From assembly GCF_900184895.1 (NCBI RefSeq), contig NZ_FXZK01000001.1, positions 248,001 to 312,000 on the forward strand: DNA of 64,000 nucleotides, given 5' to 3'. This document shows, piece after piece, positions 8,075 to 16,665 of the stretch. This DNA comes from Flavimaricola marinus. Lineage in GTDB: Bacteria; Pseudomonadota; Alphaproteobacteria; Rhodobacterales; Rhodobacteraceae. A program made the position numbers and the translations under genes. The stretch's first letter is position 1. Every line of letters starts with the position of its first letter. The notes under the pieces are model-generated. The model searched no databases. It was not told where the DNA came from and saw only the letters and a program-made list of their open reading frames with translations.

Positions 8075-8656
8075 TCAGAGCGCCCGATCAAGCATCGCTT
8101 CGACCATGAAACCGACCACGTCCCGGGCTTGGTCCGGTGTCGCGCCGGCGACGTCGATCAACGCGATCAGGGCCTCCATTCCAGTCGACGCCGACAGGCC
8201 GCAGACAAGCGTTTCCCTCTGATCGTCACTCAAACCGGTTTCATGCTCCGACAGCGCACGGTGAAACATGCTGACGCGACGACCACCCCGCGTGGCTCCT
8301 TTGCTTTCGGCGGTCCATGCCCGCATCGACGCGGCGAGGAACTGGCGGAATTCAGGTTCATGTTCGAAAGCGAGATCAAGGTAATAGAGGCAGATCGCCT
8401 TGAGCTTCGAACGCAAATCCGTGGCCCCGCTGACGACGGCCTCGTAAGGCTTTGTCGTGATGTCGAGCACAGCCTCTGCCACCAACAGGTCAGCATCTGA
8501 AAAGTAGCGATAGCTGGTTGCCTTGGACACGCCGTTTTCTGCCGCGGCAGCAGCGACGGTGACGGTCTTGCCTTCCGACAGCAGCTTTCGGGCTCCGTCC
8601 AGAATCGCCTGACGCGTGCGCGCACGTTGCGCGGATCGACCCTGAATTTTCGGCAT
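8075..8656 (-). CDS. TetR-family transcriptional regulator
   Basis: A 193-residue TetR-family repressor. The N-terminal DNA-binding domain includes RTRQAILDGARKLLSEGKTV and AAAAENGVSKATSYRYFSDA, the classic TetR helix-turn-helix ending in Tyr-Arg-Tyr-Phe. The C-terminal ligand domain is helical and not assignable. ATG 8656 has AAGGAAG 5 bases upstream. It diverges from a cupin gene across a 95-base region with an imperfect palindrome (8681-8698), so it probably represses that gene and itself. Confidence 0.9.
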   Translation of the reverse strand: MPKIQGRSAQRARTRQAILDGARKLLSEGKTVTVAAAAAENGVSKATSYRYFSDADLLVAEAVLDITTKPYEAVVSGATDLRSKLKAICLYYLDLAFEHEPEFRQFLAASMRAWTAESKGATRGGRRVSMFHRALSEHETGLSDDQRETLVCGLSASTGMEALIALIDVAGATPDQARDVVGFMVEAMLDRAL

Positions 8657-8680
8657 TGCGGCTTCCTTGGCTTGTGACTT

Positions 8681-8698
8681 ATGAGACTATTGTCTTAT
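8681..8698. promoter_or_regulatory. Candidate TetR operator
   Basis: ATGAGAC at 8681-8687 and GTCTTAT at 8692-8698 form an inverted repeat with one mismatch around TATT. It lies 25 bases from the tetR start and overlaps the -35 of the cupin promoter candidate, the expected place for a divergent TetR operator. Confidence 0.45.
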
Positions 8699-8717
8699 TT
8701 TGAGACACGTGTATCAT
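8690..8717 (+). promoter_or_regulatory. Candidate promoter of the cupin gene
   Basis: TTGTCT at 8690-8695, a 16-base spacer, then TATCAT at 8712-8717. Transcription would start about 28 bases before ATG 8752. The -35 lies inside the palindrome at 8681-8698, so a bound TetR protein would block it. Confidence 0.4.
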
Positions 8718-8751
8718 AACGCCGTTGCTATTTCAAACAAGGATCATCAAA

Positions 8752-9207
8752 ATGGAAACTCTGCCGCGCACTTATGACGTTTTGAACATTCTGTTGAAGT
8801 TCCACGCCTTTCCGGATGACGTCGACGGAAAGTATTGTCTCGTTGAATGCCTCGTCCCCGTCGGCGCCGGCGCACCGCCAAACCATCATGCCGGTGAGAC
8901 GGAGGGATTCTTCATCCTCGACGGCCAAGTCGCCTTCAACATCGGCGGTTCGGAACGCATCGCCGGTCCCGGAGATTTCGTGGCGATTCCCGATGGTGAG
9001 GTTCATGCATTTCAGGCAATCGGCGAAGGCCCCGCGCGCCTTCTCATTCTGAATGCACCCGGGCACATGCACAAAGCGTTCTTCACCGGGATCGGCAAAG
9101 CACTTCCCGACGATCAGACGACATTGCCGACACCATCCGAGCCGGACCTCGGCGCCGTTCTCAAGGTTGCGCAAGCCGCTGGCATGACGATCTCGGCACC
9201 GCAATAG
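8752..9207 (+). CDS. Cupin-domain protein
   Basis: A 151-residue single-domain cupin. Motif 1 is PPNHHAGETEGFFILDG (His, His and Glu metal ligands) and motif 2 is PGDFVAIPDGEVHAF (the last His ligand), so the metal site looks complete. No signal peptide. ATG 8752 has AAGGA 8 bases upstream; the longer frame begins with TTG and is unlikely. Substrate unknown. The divergent TetR gene suggests induction by a small molecule, perhaps the compound the cupin acts on. Confidence 0.8.
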   Translation: METLPRTYDVLNILLKFHAFPDDVDGKYCLVECLVPVGAGAPPNHHAGETEGFFILDGQVAFNIGGSERIAGPGDFVAIPDGEVHAFQAIGEGPARLLILNAPGHMHKAFFTGIGKALPDDQTTLPTPSEPDLGAVLKVAQAAGMTISAPQ

Positions 9208-9259
9208 TCAGCAGTCTGTACGACACAGCAGGAATACGCCCAGCGATTCCAAACCGAAT

Positions 9260-9291
9260 GTCGGAGCGGTTGCAAGGTCGACGGCTCCGAC
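9260..9291 (+). terminator. Hairpin downstream of the cupin gene
   Basis: GTCGGAGC at 9260-9267 pairs perfectly with GCTCCGAC at 9284-9291. It lies 52 bases after the cupin stop and lacks a T-run, so it may be a Rho-assisted or processing hairpin. The rest of 9208-9502 shows nothing else. Confidence 0.35.
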
Positions 9292-9502
9292 ACCCCAGGC
9301 CCGACGGGGAGCAGCTTCGCCGTCCATCATGCGACCTGCATTCGGCTCGAACGACGGAGCAACGCCATGACATTGCCGCCCAAATCGTCAGCGATTCACC
9401 GAGGCTCGCCGACCCAGACAAAGCCCCAACCATGCCCGTATTCAAATCCGACCGACGGATCAGCAATCAGGACTTACCGTTTATGTGTTGGAGTAGGAAT
9501 TT

Positions 9503-9578
<76 letters not shown>

Positions 9579-9610
9579 TCTGCCGCACCATGGCGGCGTA
9601 TCGTGCGCGG

Positions 9611-9639
9611 TCTCTAAGCGCGGATCGGGGCGAGATCAA
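9611..9639 (-). promoter_or_regulatory. Candidate promoter of tRNA-Ala
   Basis: On the minus strand TTGATC (9639-9634), a 17-base spacer and TAGAGA (9616-9611). Transcription would start about 25 bases before the mature tRNA 5' end at 9578. Confidence 0.4.
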
Positions 9640-9711
9640 GTGGAAAATCCCGCCACCGGTGCAGTTTTCTTTCCAGCCCTCGTTTGCGGGGCCGGTCACC
9701 GACCGAACGTA

Positions 9712-10044
9712 TCAGTCGTCGTCGGTCGCAACGTCCTTCAGGTCGTCGAACGAAACCGTATCGTCATCGTCGTCGTCGTCTTCGAGAACGTCGTCACCCA
9801 GATCGACGTCGTCATCGTCGTCGTCATCGTCGAGCAGCAGATCGGTATCGTCGGTCGACGTCTCGGCTGCGGCCTTCTTGCTCTGAGCGTCCTCGGCATC
9901 GGCCACCATGGTGCGATTCTTGCCGGTTTCGACAGTTACCACTTCCCCGGTATACGGGCTGATGATCGGATCGGCGTTCAAGTCGTAGAAACGCTTGCCC
10001 GTCGTCGGGCAGACGCGCTTGGTTCCCCATTCTTCCTTGGGCAT
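9712..10044 (-). CDS. FYDLN-acid family protein (TIGR02300)
   Basis: A 110-residue member of the alphaproteobacterial FYDLN-acid family. The N-terminal domain has CPTTGKRFYDLN and PIISPYTGE, resembling a small beta-ribbon; the C-terminal half is an aspartate-rich tail containing two runs of 7-8 Asp. The tail is encoded by GTC/ATC triplet repeats when read on the plus strand (9755-9835). ATG 10044 has AAGGGAA 6 bases upstream; the frame extends to 10161 without conservation. It sits upstream of tRNA-Ala on the same strand, a conserved arrangement as far as I recall. Function unknown. Confidence 0.85.
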   Translation of the reverse strand: MPKEEWGTKRVCPTTGKRFYDLNADPIISPYTGEVVTVETGKNRTMVADAEDAQSKKAAAETSTDDTDLLLDDDDDDDDVDLGDDVLEDDDDDDDTVSFDDLKDVATDDD

Positions 10045-10224
10045 TCTCGTTCCCTTCAATTCCTGTGGCCAATGCGCAGGGCTCTCCCCGGCACCGGCGC
10101 TTTCATCGCTCTGACGCAAACTCAAGTCGCGGCCTTGCAGCGGATCAGGGTCCACTGCCATAAGGCTTGGGGCGTGTCAAAGCCATTTGACCGCATTTTT
10201 GCGCAGAGAGGCCAAGAGGGGCAT

Positions 10225-10917
10225 ATGGGTCAGCACATCCTGCCGGGCAACCCCCCGATCGCGGTCGAAATGAAGCGGTCCACCCGAGCACGACGGTTGT
10301 CGCTGCGGGTATCGCGGCTGGACGGACGAGTCACCCTGACCATGCCGCCGCGGCTGGCCGAACGCGAAGGCGTCGCCTTCGTGGCCGAGCGCGAGGCCTG
10401 GCTGCGCAAACACCTGTCTGGAATGCAGTCCGAGGTCGTGCCCGCATTCGGAGCGAGCATCCCGTATCGCGGCGAGGATATGGTACTCCGCCCCGGCAAC
10501 GTCAAAGCCCCCACTCTGGTGGATGGGCAACTGCTCTTGCCGGACGATCCTGCCAAAATCGGCACATTCACCCAAGCGTTCCTGAAAGCGCGGGCGCGCG
10601 ATGCCTTGGCCGAGGCGTGCGACAGACACAGTTCGGCACTCGGGCGACCCTATGGGCGGCTGACGCTGCGAGATACACGGTCGCGTTGGGGTTCCTGCAC
10701 CGCTAAAGGCGACCTGATGTTTTCGTGGCGGCTGATCATGGCCCCTGCCCCGATCCTCGACTACGTCGCCGCCCACGAAGTTGCGCATCTGGCCGAAATG
10801 AACCACTCGGCCGCCTTCTGGGCCACCTGTGCGCGGCTGTTCCCGCCCTATCAAGAGGCCCGGCGCTGGCTCAAGCAGCATGGCGAGACGCTGCACAGGG
10901 TCCGCTTCGGGAGCTAG
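10225..10917 (+). CDS. YgjP-type metal-dependent hydrolase (DUF45/M48-like)
   Basis: A 230-residue YgjP/DUF45-type putative zinc metallopeptidase. The motif AAHEVAHLAEMNHSAAFW holds HExxH with the third His in MNHS, as in this family. The upstream segments RWGSCTAKGDLMFSWRLIMAP and RLTLRDTRSRWGSC are the conserved YgjP core. No signal peptide, so cytoplasmic. ATG 10225 has GAGGGG 4 bases upstream; the frame is open far upstream but that part is antisense to the FYDLN gene. Substrate unknown. Confidence 0.85.
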   Translation: MGQHILPGNPPIAVEMKRSTRARRLSLRVSRLDGRVTLTMPPRLAEREGVAFVAEREAWLRKHLSGMQSEVVPAFGASIPYRGEDMVLRPGNVKAPTLVDGQLLLPDDPAKIGTFTQAFLKARARDALAEACDRHSSALGRPYGRLTLRDTRSRWGSCTAKGDLMFSWRLIMAPAPILDYVAAHEVAHLAEMNHSAAFWATCARLFPPYQEARRWLKQHGETLHRVRFGS

Positions 10918-10968
10918 GGCGGCGCGAGCCGGATTGACGGAGGGCCAATTCGTGATCACATTCGCGCC

Positions 10969-11619
10969 ATGATGATATCACCCCGCCCCGTCGACCTTAC
11001 CGGCGCCGCCCACGAACGGGTCTACCGTGCGCTGCGAACGCAGATCATGCACGGTGAATTGCCACCCGGAGAATCGCTGACACTCAGGGGAATCGGCAAG
11101 CAATTCGAAGTCTCGATGACGCCCGCGCGGGAGGCGGTGCGCCGCTTGGTCGCCGAAGGCGCACTGACGTTGTCGTCTTCGGGCCGAGTGTCCACGCCAG
11201 AGCTTTCAAACGACCGGATCGAAGAACTCGCTGCGCTCCGCGCCCTGCTGGAGCCCGAGCTCGCCACGCGGGCCCTGCCCCGCGCGCACCTCGCGCTGAT
11301 CGACAGGCTGGAGGCGATCAATCACGGCGTCAGCCAGATGGTCGCGCGACAAGACGCGACGGGCTACATCCGGATGAATCTCGAATTCCACAGAACGCTC
11401 TACCTGCGGGCTCAGGCGCCGGCGATCCTGGCGATGGCGGAAACGGTCTGGCTGCAACTGGGGCCGACGATGGCAGCACTCTATGCGCGGCTGAATCGCA
11501 CCGAGCCACCGCACAATCACAAACTGATCCTCGCCGCACTCAAGGCGGGCGATGACCCCGGCCTGCGCCTGGCCGTGCGCACCGACGCCATTCAGGGCCT
11601 CCGGATGCTGCGCAACTGA
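10969..11619 (+). CDS. GntR-family (FCD) transcriptional regulator
   Basis: A 216-residue GntR regulator of the FadR/FCD group. The winged helix at residues 15-75 includes [20 protein letters not shown] and [20 protein letters not shown]; the C-terminal FCD domain has the helical metal-binding pattern including EFHRTLY and [10 protein letters not shown]. Start ATG 10969 (or 10972). Its TGA overlaps the ATG of the proline-racemase-family gene (TGATG), so the two form an operon and the regulator probably senses a related amino or hydroxy acid. Confidence 0.88.
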   Translation: MMISPRPVDLTGAAHERVYRALRTQIMHGELPPGESLTLRGIGKQFEVSMTPAREAVRRLVAEGALTLSSSGRVSTPELSNDRIEELAALRALLEPELATRALPRAHLALIDRLEAINHGVSQMVARQDATGYIRMNLEFHRTLYLRAQAPAILAMAETVWLQLGPTMAALYARLNRTEPPHNHKLILAALKAGDDPGLRLAVRTDAIQGLRMLRN

Positions 11620-12647
11620 TGCGGACCGGGCGGATCATTCATACCGTGTCAGCCCATGCAGAGGGCGAGGTCGGCGACGTTATCGTCGGTGGTGTCAGTC
11701 CGCCCCCGGGCCAGACCCTGTGGGAGATGCGCCACCACATTGCTCAGGACGGAGCCCTGAGGCGACTGATGCTCAATGAACCGCGCGGCGGGGTGTTTCG
11801 GCACGTGAACCTGCTGGTCCCGCCCAAGGATCCGCGCGCCGATGCGGCCTTCATCATCATGGAGCCGGAAGACACGCCGCCGATGTCCGGCTCGAATTCC
11901 ATCTGCGTCGCCACTGTGCTGCTCGACACCGGAATTTTGCCGATGACGGAGCCGGTGACGGAAATCACCCTCGAAGCACCGGGCGGGCTGGTCAGGGTGC
12001 GGGCCGATTGCGCCGACGGCAAGGCAGAGCGGATCACCGTAGAGAACCTGCCCTCCTTTGCCGGGCATCTCGACACGGAGCTGACCGTGCCGGGTCTCGG
12101 AACGATCATGGTGGACACCGCCTTCGGCGGCGACAGCTTCGTCGTGGTCGACGCGGCTGCGCTCGGCATCGACATTCACGCCGACAATGCCCACCAAATC
12201 GCCCGGCTCGGCGTGCAGATCACCGCCGCCGCACAGGACCAGCTGGGGTTCAGCCATCCCACCCTGCCCGATTGGAGGCACATCTCCTTCTGCCTCTTTG
12301 CCGGGGCGCTGAGCGAAACGGCCGAAGGGTTCGAAGCCAGCTCGGCCGTCGCGATCCGACCGGGCAAGGTCGACCGTTCCCCGACAGGCACGGCGGTGTC
12401 CGCTCGTATGGCGCTGCTGCACGCGCGGAGGCAAATGGAGGTGGGCCAGACGTTCGTCGCCACCTCGATCATCGGGTCGCGGTTCACCGGACAGATCGTC
12501 GGCACCACCGATCTGAACGGCACTCCCGCCATCGTCCCGCGGATCAGCGGGCGGGCTTGGGTCACCGGAACGCATCAGCACATGGTCGACCCGTCCGACC
12601 CGTGGCAGGAAGGCTACAGGTTGTCGGACACCTGGGGCGCGCGCTAA
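11619..12647 (+). CDS. Proline racemase superfamily protein, Ser/Thr active site (dehydratase-like)
   Basis: A 342-residue proline racemase-superfamily enzyme. In racemases and 4-hydroxyproline epimerases both active-site residues are cysteine. Here the first is Ser90 ([13 protein letters not shown]) and the second Thr257 ([10 protein letters not shown]), so neither acid/base cysteine is present. A threonine at the second site is known from trans-3-hydroxy-L-proline dehydratases, which makes a dehydratase or an unassigned activity more likely than racemisation. It is translated directly after the GntR gene by a one-base stop-start overlap, which links its substrate to that regulator. Confidence 0.85.
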   Translation: MRTGRIIHTVSAHAEGEVGDVIVGGVSPPPGQTLWEMRHHIAQDGALRRLMLNEPRGGVFRHVNLLVPPKDPRADAAFIIMEPEDTPPMSGSNSICVATVLLDTGILPMTEPVTEITLEAPGGLVRVRADCADGKAERITVENLPSFAGHLDTELTVPGLGTIMVDTAFGGDSFVVVDAAALGIDIHADNAHQIARLGVQITAAAQDQLGFSHPTLPDWRHISFCLFAGALSETAEGFEASSAVAIRPGKVDRSPTGTAVSARMALLHARRQMEVGQTFVATSIIGSRFTGQIVGTTDLNGTPAIVPRISGRAWVTGTHQHMVDPSDPWQEGYRLSDTWGAR

Positions 12648-12809
12648 CACTTTCAAATGCCGCCCGAATCTCGCTGATTGCCCATCAAAACAGCGCCAAT
12701 TTCAGGGCAATCGCACATTTTCGTGGAAATCGACACGGCCGTGGCGGATCGCGTTCCACCCTCTTCTCAAGGTTGATAATGTCCCGCCGAATCAGACGAG
12801 GGGACTCTC

Positions 12810-14420
12810 ATGCGTGAATGGTGGCGCGACGCCGTTGTATATCAGATCTATCCGCGCAGCTTTCAGGACAGTACCGGCGACGGCATCGGCGACCTGCCCG
12901 GAATCACCTCGCGGCTCGAACATGTGGCCGATCTCGGCGCGGATGCAATCTGGCTATCGCCCTTCTTCACCTCGCCCGACAAAGACATGGGCTACGACGT
13001 TTCAGATTATACCGGCGTGTCGGAACTCTACGGGACGATCGCGGATTTCGATGCACTGGTGGCGCGAGCGCATGAACTTGGGCTCAAGGTGATCATCGAT
13101 CAGGTGTTCAGCCATTCGTCCGATCAGCATCCGTGGTTCGTCGAAAGCCGGTCGAGCCGGCACAACGACAAGGCCGACTGGTATATCTGGGCCGACCCCA
13201 AGCGGGACGGCACGCCGCCCAACAACTGGATCTCCATCTTCGGCGGTTCGGCGTGGCAATTCGATCCGAATCGGCGCCAGTACTACATGCACAACTTCCT
13301 GACCTCGCAGCCGGATTTGAACTTTCACAACCCGCGGGTGGTCGACGCTCTTCTGGATGCGATGCGGTTCTGGCTGGATCGGGGCGTGGACGGGTTCCGG
13401 CTCGACACAGTCAACTTCTATGTCCACGACGCGCGGCTGAGGAGCAATCCGCCCTCTGACTGGGGCGATTTTCCGGGCAATCCCTACGAGGCTCAAAACC
13501 AGATCTATTCCAAGACTCAGCCGGAAAACCTCGATGTTTTGCGGCGGATGCGGGCGTTGACCGACGAATACGAAGACCGGATGCTGATCGGTGAAGTCGG
13601 CGAAATGGGTGATCGCCAGGTCGAGATCATGGGCGAATACACCTCCGGCAAAGACAAGCTGCATCTGGCCTATTCCTTTGCCATGCTCAGCCACGACTAT
13701 TCGCCCGGCCACTTCCGGCGGTGCATCCAGACCTTCATGGACAAGGCACCCGACGGCTGGCCAAGCTGGTCCTTTTCGAACCACGACGTCGATCGGCACG
13801 TCAGCCGGTGGACCCAGCATGGCGGTGATCCCGTCGCCACGGCCAAGCAGTCGATTGCGTTGCTCACCAGCTTTCCAGGGACCTTGGGGATCTATCAGGG
13901 CGAGGAACTCGGCCAAACCCAGACCGACATCCTTTTCGAAGAGTTGCAAGACACCGCCAACATCGCCTTCTGGCCCGACTACAAAGGGCGCGATGGCTGC
14001 CGGACCCCGATGGTCTGGGAAGCGAACGCGGACAATGCCGGCTTCAGCACCGGGACGCCGTGGCTGCCGGTCAAGGCACCGCAGGCCGCCAATGCAGTCG
14101 ATCAGCAGCAAGGCCGCAACGACAGCGTGCTGGCGCACTACCGCTCGGCACTGGCGTTTCGCAAGCAGCGCGAAGAACTACGGTTCGGCGAGACGAGCTT
14201 TCTCGACCTGCCGCATCCGATCCTCGGCATTCGGCGCAGCACCGACACGGGCAGCCTGACGGCTCTGTTCAACCTGTCGGACGATATCAAGCAGGTCGAC
14301 ATCGACGGGACGCCCACAGGACCGCAGAACGCCGACGTCGAGAACGGCAAGGTCATCCTGCCGGCGCGGGGCTACGTGTTCCTCGAAACGCCTCCTGCAA
14401 GCTCTGCCAAGGCGGACTAA
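12810..14420 (+). CDS. GH13 alpha-glucosidase
   Basis: A 536-residue glycoside hydrolase family 13 enzyme with the complete catalytic set: nucleophile Asp199 (DGFRLDTVNFYV), acid/base Glu262 (MLIGEVGEM) and stabiliser Asp326 (SFSNHDVDRH). The start MREWWRDAVVYQIYPRSFQD is typical of cytoplasmic oligo-1,6-glucosidase/alpha-glucosidases, and there is no signal peptide. It would hydrolyse imported alpha-glucosides such as sucrose, trehalose or maltose-type sugars to glucose. ATG 12810 lies in GGGGACTCTC context. The usual agl transporter genes are not adjacent, so it is an isolated member here. Confidence 0.93.
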   Translation: MREWWRDAVVYQIYPRSFQDSTGDGIGDLPGITSRLEHVADLGADAIWLSPFFTSPDKDMGYDVSDYTGVSELYGTIADFDALVARAHELGLKVIIDQVFSHSSDQHPWFVESRSSRHNDKADWYIWADPKRDGTPPNNWISIFGGSAWQFDPNRRQYYMHNFLTSQPDLNFHNPRVVDALLDAMRFWLDRGVDGFRLDTVNFYVHDARLRSNPPSDWGDFPGNPYEAQNQIYSKTQPENLDVLRRMRALTDEYEDRMLIGEVGEMGDRQVEIMGEYTSGKDKLHLAYSFAMLSHDYSPGHFRRCIQTFMDKAPDGWPSWSFSNHDVDRHVSRWTQHGGDPVATAKQSIALLTSFPGTLGIYQGEELGQTQTDILFEELQDTANIAFWPDYKGRDGCRTPMVWEANADNAGFSTGTPWLPVKAPQAANAVDQQQGRNDSVLAHYRSALAFRKQREELRFGETSFLDLPHPILGIRRSTDTGSLTALFNLSDDIKQVDIDGTPTGPQNADVENGKVILPARGYVFLETPPASSAKAD

Positions 14421-14439
14421 CGGTCCGATCTTACAGCTC

Positions 14440-14463
14440 CGGGGTGGGCCACGGCCCACCCCG
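14440..14463 (+). terminator. Strong hairpin after the alpha-glucosidase gene
   Basis: CGGGGTGGGC at 14440-14449 pairs perfectly with GCCCACCCCG at 14454-14463 around a CACG loop, 19 bases after the stop. Very stable and well placed for a transcript end, although no T-run follows. Confidence 0.5.
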
Positions 14464-14540
14464 ATCTGCCCGATCACAGCGCTTTCCTTCGATGCCACTT
14501 GGCGCTAGCGTCCCGAACAGCCCCGCTGTCGGAGACACCC

Positions 14541-15743
14541 ATGGCTCTGCCAATCCGCCCCACGCATCAAACCTACGATATCGTCGTCATCGGGGGCGCG
14601 ATGATGGGCAGCGCCGTGGCGTGGTGGTGTGCCCGCAACCCCGATTTCCAAGGGCGGATACTGGTCATCGAGGCCGATCCAACCTTCGAACACGCGGCCA
14701 CCAGCCTGACCAATTCCTGCATCCGGCAGCAATTCGGCACCGCCGTGAACATCCAGATCAGCCAGTTCGGGGCGATGTTCATCGACCGGTTCAAAGAGTT
14801 CATGGAGGATGACAGCGCCCCCGACATCCCGATCCAGTCCTTCGGCTACATGTATCTGGCCGACAACGACAGCTTTGCCGAAACGCTGGCAAATTCTCAG
14901 CTATTGCAGGCCAGCCTCGGTGCGGGCACGCAAATGCTCAGCCCGGCGAAACTGGCGGCGGCCTATCCGTTCTACAACCTCGACGGCATCATCGCCGCCT
15001 CGCATAACCCCGTAAACGAAGGGTATTTCGACGGTGGCACGATCTTTGACTGGCTGCGCAAAAAGGGCGGGCAGCTTGGCGTCGAACGTATCCACAACCG
15101 GGCCACGGGACTTCGCCTCGGCGCGAACAAAGTCACCCACGTCGCCCTCGCGTCAGGCGAAAGCATCAGTTGCGGCGCGGTCGTCAACTGTGCCGGGACC
15201 CGCGGGGCCGAGATCAGCGCGATGATAGACGCGCCCCTGCCGATCGAGCCACGGCTGCGATACACCTACGTCTTCGAGGCAGAGACGCCGCTGCCGCGCG
15301 ACCTGCCTCTGACGATCGATCCCAGCGGCATCCACGTCCGCTCTGACGGGCGCTACTACATGGCCGGCGCGGCACCCGACGACGACCACCCCCGCGATCC
15401 CGACGATTTCGCCATGGATCACAACCTCTGGGAAGACAAGGTCTGGCCCGCCCTCGCCCACCGGATCCCGGCCTTCGAGCGGATCAAGCTGCGCAACACA
15501 TGGGCCGGGCATTACGACTACAACACGCTGGATCAGAACGCCGTCCTTGGGCCTCATCCCGAGGTGCGGAATTTCCACTTCTGCAATGGCTTCTCCGGGC
15601 ACGGGCTGCAACAATCGCCCGCCGTTGGCCGGGGGCTGAGCGAACTTCTGATCTACGGCGCATACCGCAGCCTCGACCTCACGGCGCTCGGCTACGAGCG
15701 CATCCGCGCCAATGCCGCCCTCACCGAACGGGCAGTCATCTGA
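14541..15743 (+). CDS. FAD-dependent oxidoreductase (DAO family)
   Basis: A 400-residue DAO-type flavoprotein. Residues 12-26 hold the dinucleotide motif VVIGGAMMGSAVA, the family's FAD-binding fold, and the C-terminus has CNGFSGHGLQQSPAVGRGLS, typical of glycine/sarcosine oxidase-like enzymes. ATG 14541 has GGAG upstream. It would oxidise an amine or amino acid such as a sarcosine- or glycine-type substrate in the cytoplasm. The next gene follows 38 bases later with a good ribosome-binding site, so the two are probably co-transcribed. Exact substrate unknown. Confidence 0.85.
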   Translation: MALPIRPTHQTYDIVVIGGAMMGSAVAWWCARNPDFQGRILVIEADPTFEHAATSLTNSCIRQQFGTAVNIQISQFGAMFIDRFKEFMEDDSAPDIPIQSFGYMYLADNDSFAETLANSQLLQASLGAGTQMLSPAKLAAAYPFYNLDGIIAASHNPVNEGYFDGGTIFDWLRKKGGQLGVERIHNRATGLRLGANKVTHVALASGESISCGAVVNCAGTRGAEISAMIDAPLPIEPRLRYTYVFEAETPLPRDLPLTIDPSGIHVRSDGRYYMAGAAPDDDHPRDPDDFAMDHNLWEDKVWPALAHRIPAFERIKLRNTWAGHYDYNTLDQNAVLGPHPEVRNFHFCNGFSGHGLQQSPAVGRGLSELLIYGAYRSLDLTALGYERIRANAALTERAVI

Positions 15744-15781
15744 CCGCCGCAGCACATCACGACGACCAAAGGAACCACACC

Positions 15782-16618
15782 ATGACCAAATTCGTCCTCA
15801 CCGGAGCCGCCGGAGCCCTGGGCAGCGTCCTTCGCGGCCCCCTGTCCCAGATGTGCGACGAATTGCTCAGCACCGATATCGTCGATGAGATCAGCGATCT
15901 GGCCCCCAACGAGCGTTTCGTGCAGGCCGATGTGTCGCAACGCGACCAGATCGGGCCACTTCTCGAAGGAGCGGACATGGTCATCCACTTCGCCTCCATC
16001 GCAGACGAGGCCCCATTCGAAGAGCTCCTCGGCCCGAATTTCATCGGCGCCTACAACATTTGGGAATCGGCACACGAGCACGGTGTGCGGCGGATCATTT
16101 ACGCCTCGTCCGTGCACGCCGTGGGCATGCACAACGTCAACGACGGGATCGACCTCGACGCGCCGCACCGACCGGATACCTACTACGGGCTGGCGAAATG
16201 TTTCACCGAAGATCTGGCGCGGATGCACTGGGAAAAGCGGGGCATCGAATGCGTTGCCATCCGCATTTTCTCCTGCTCGCCAGAGCCGGGAAACGCGCGC
16301 GCACTCGGATCGTGGCTCAGCTACGGCGACCTGATCCAACTGGTCCAGCGCGGGATCGAAGCGCCGACGGTCGGCTATACCGCGATCTTCGGGATCTCGG
16401 GCAATACTCGTGGGGCGGTCAACAACGCCAAGGCCAGCTATCTGGGCTATGTACCGCAGGACAACGCCGAATACATGGCCGCAGAGCTGCTGGCAAAAGC
16501 CGGCAAGCTCGATCCCCAAGACCCGCAACACATGAAACTGGGCGGGCCCTTCGCGATCGTGCCCTTGGGCGAAAGCGGCGTGGCGATGATCAAGCGGCTG
16601 AGCGAGGGCAACGCCTAG
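15782..16618 (+). CDS. NAD-dependent epimerase/dehydratase, uronate dehydrogenase-like
   Basis: A 278-residue extended-SDR protein. The NAD motif is TGAAGALGSVLRG at residues 7-19 (GxxGxxG), and the catalytic Ser and Tyr-x3-Lys occur in YASSVHAVGMHN and TYYGLAKCF. Length and motifs match uronate dehydrogenases, which oxidise galacturonate or glucuronate to the aldarolactone, but related epimerases cannot be excluded. AAAGGA precedes ATG 15782 by 7 bases. It is probably co-transcribed with the FAD oxidase, an unusual pairing for uronate metabolism. Confidence 0.75.
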   Translation: MTKFVLTGAAGALGSVLRGPLSQMCDELLSTDIVDEISDLAPNERFVQADVSQRDQIGPLLEGADMVIHFASIADEAPFEELLGPNFIGAYNIWESAHEHGVRRIIYASSVHAVGMHNVNDGIDLDAPHRPDTYYGLAKCFTEDLARMHWEKRGIECVAIRIFSCSPEPGNARALGSWLSYGDLIQLVQRGIEAPTVGYTAIFGISGNTRGAVNNAKASYLGYVPQDNAEYMAAELLAKAGKLDPQDPQHMKLGGPFAIVPLGESGVAMIKRLSEGNA

Positions 16619-16665
16619 CCTCCGTCACATCGCAGGCAGGCCGGACCAAAGAGATGAGCTGCCGC

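Noticed and set aside
9755-9835. Short triplet repeats resembling a CRISPR or microsatellite array
   Set aside because: They encode the aspartate tail of the FYDLN-acid protein on the other strand, with no spacers.
9640-10224. In-frame extension upstream of the YgjP-type hydrolase
   Set aside because: Antisense to the FYDLN-acid gene and not conserved; ATG 10225 has a good ribosome-binding site.
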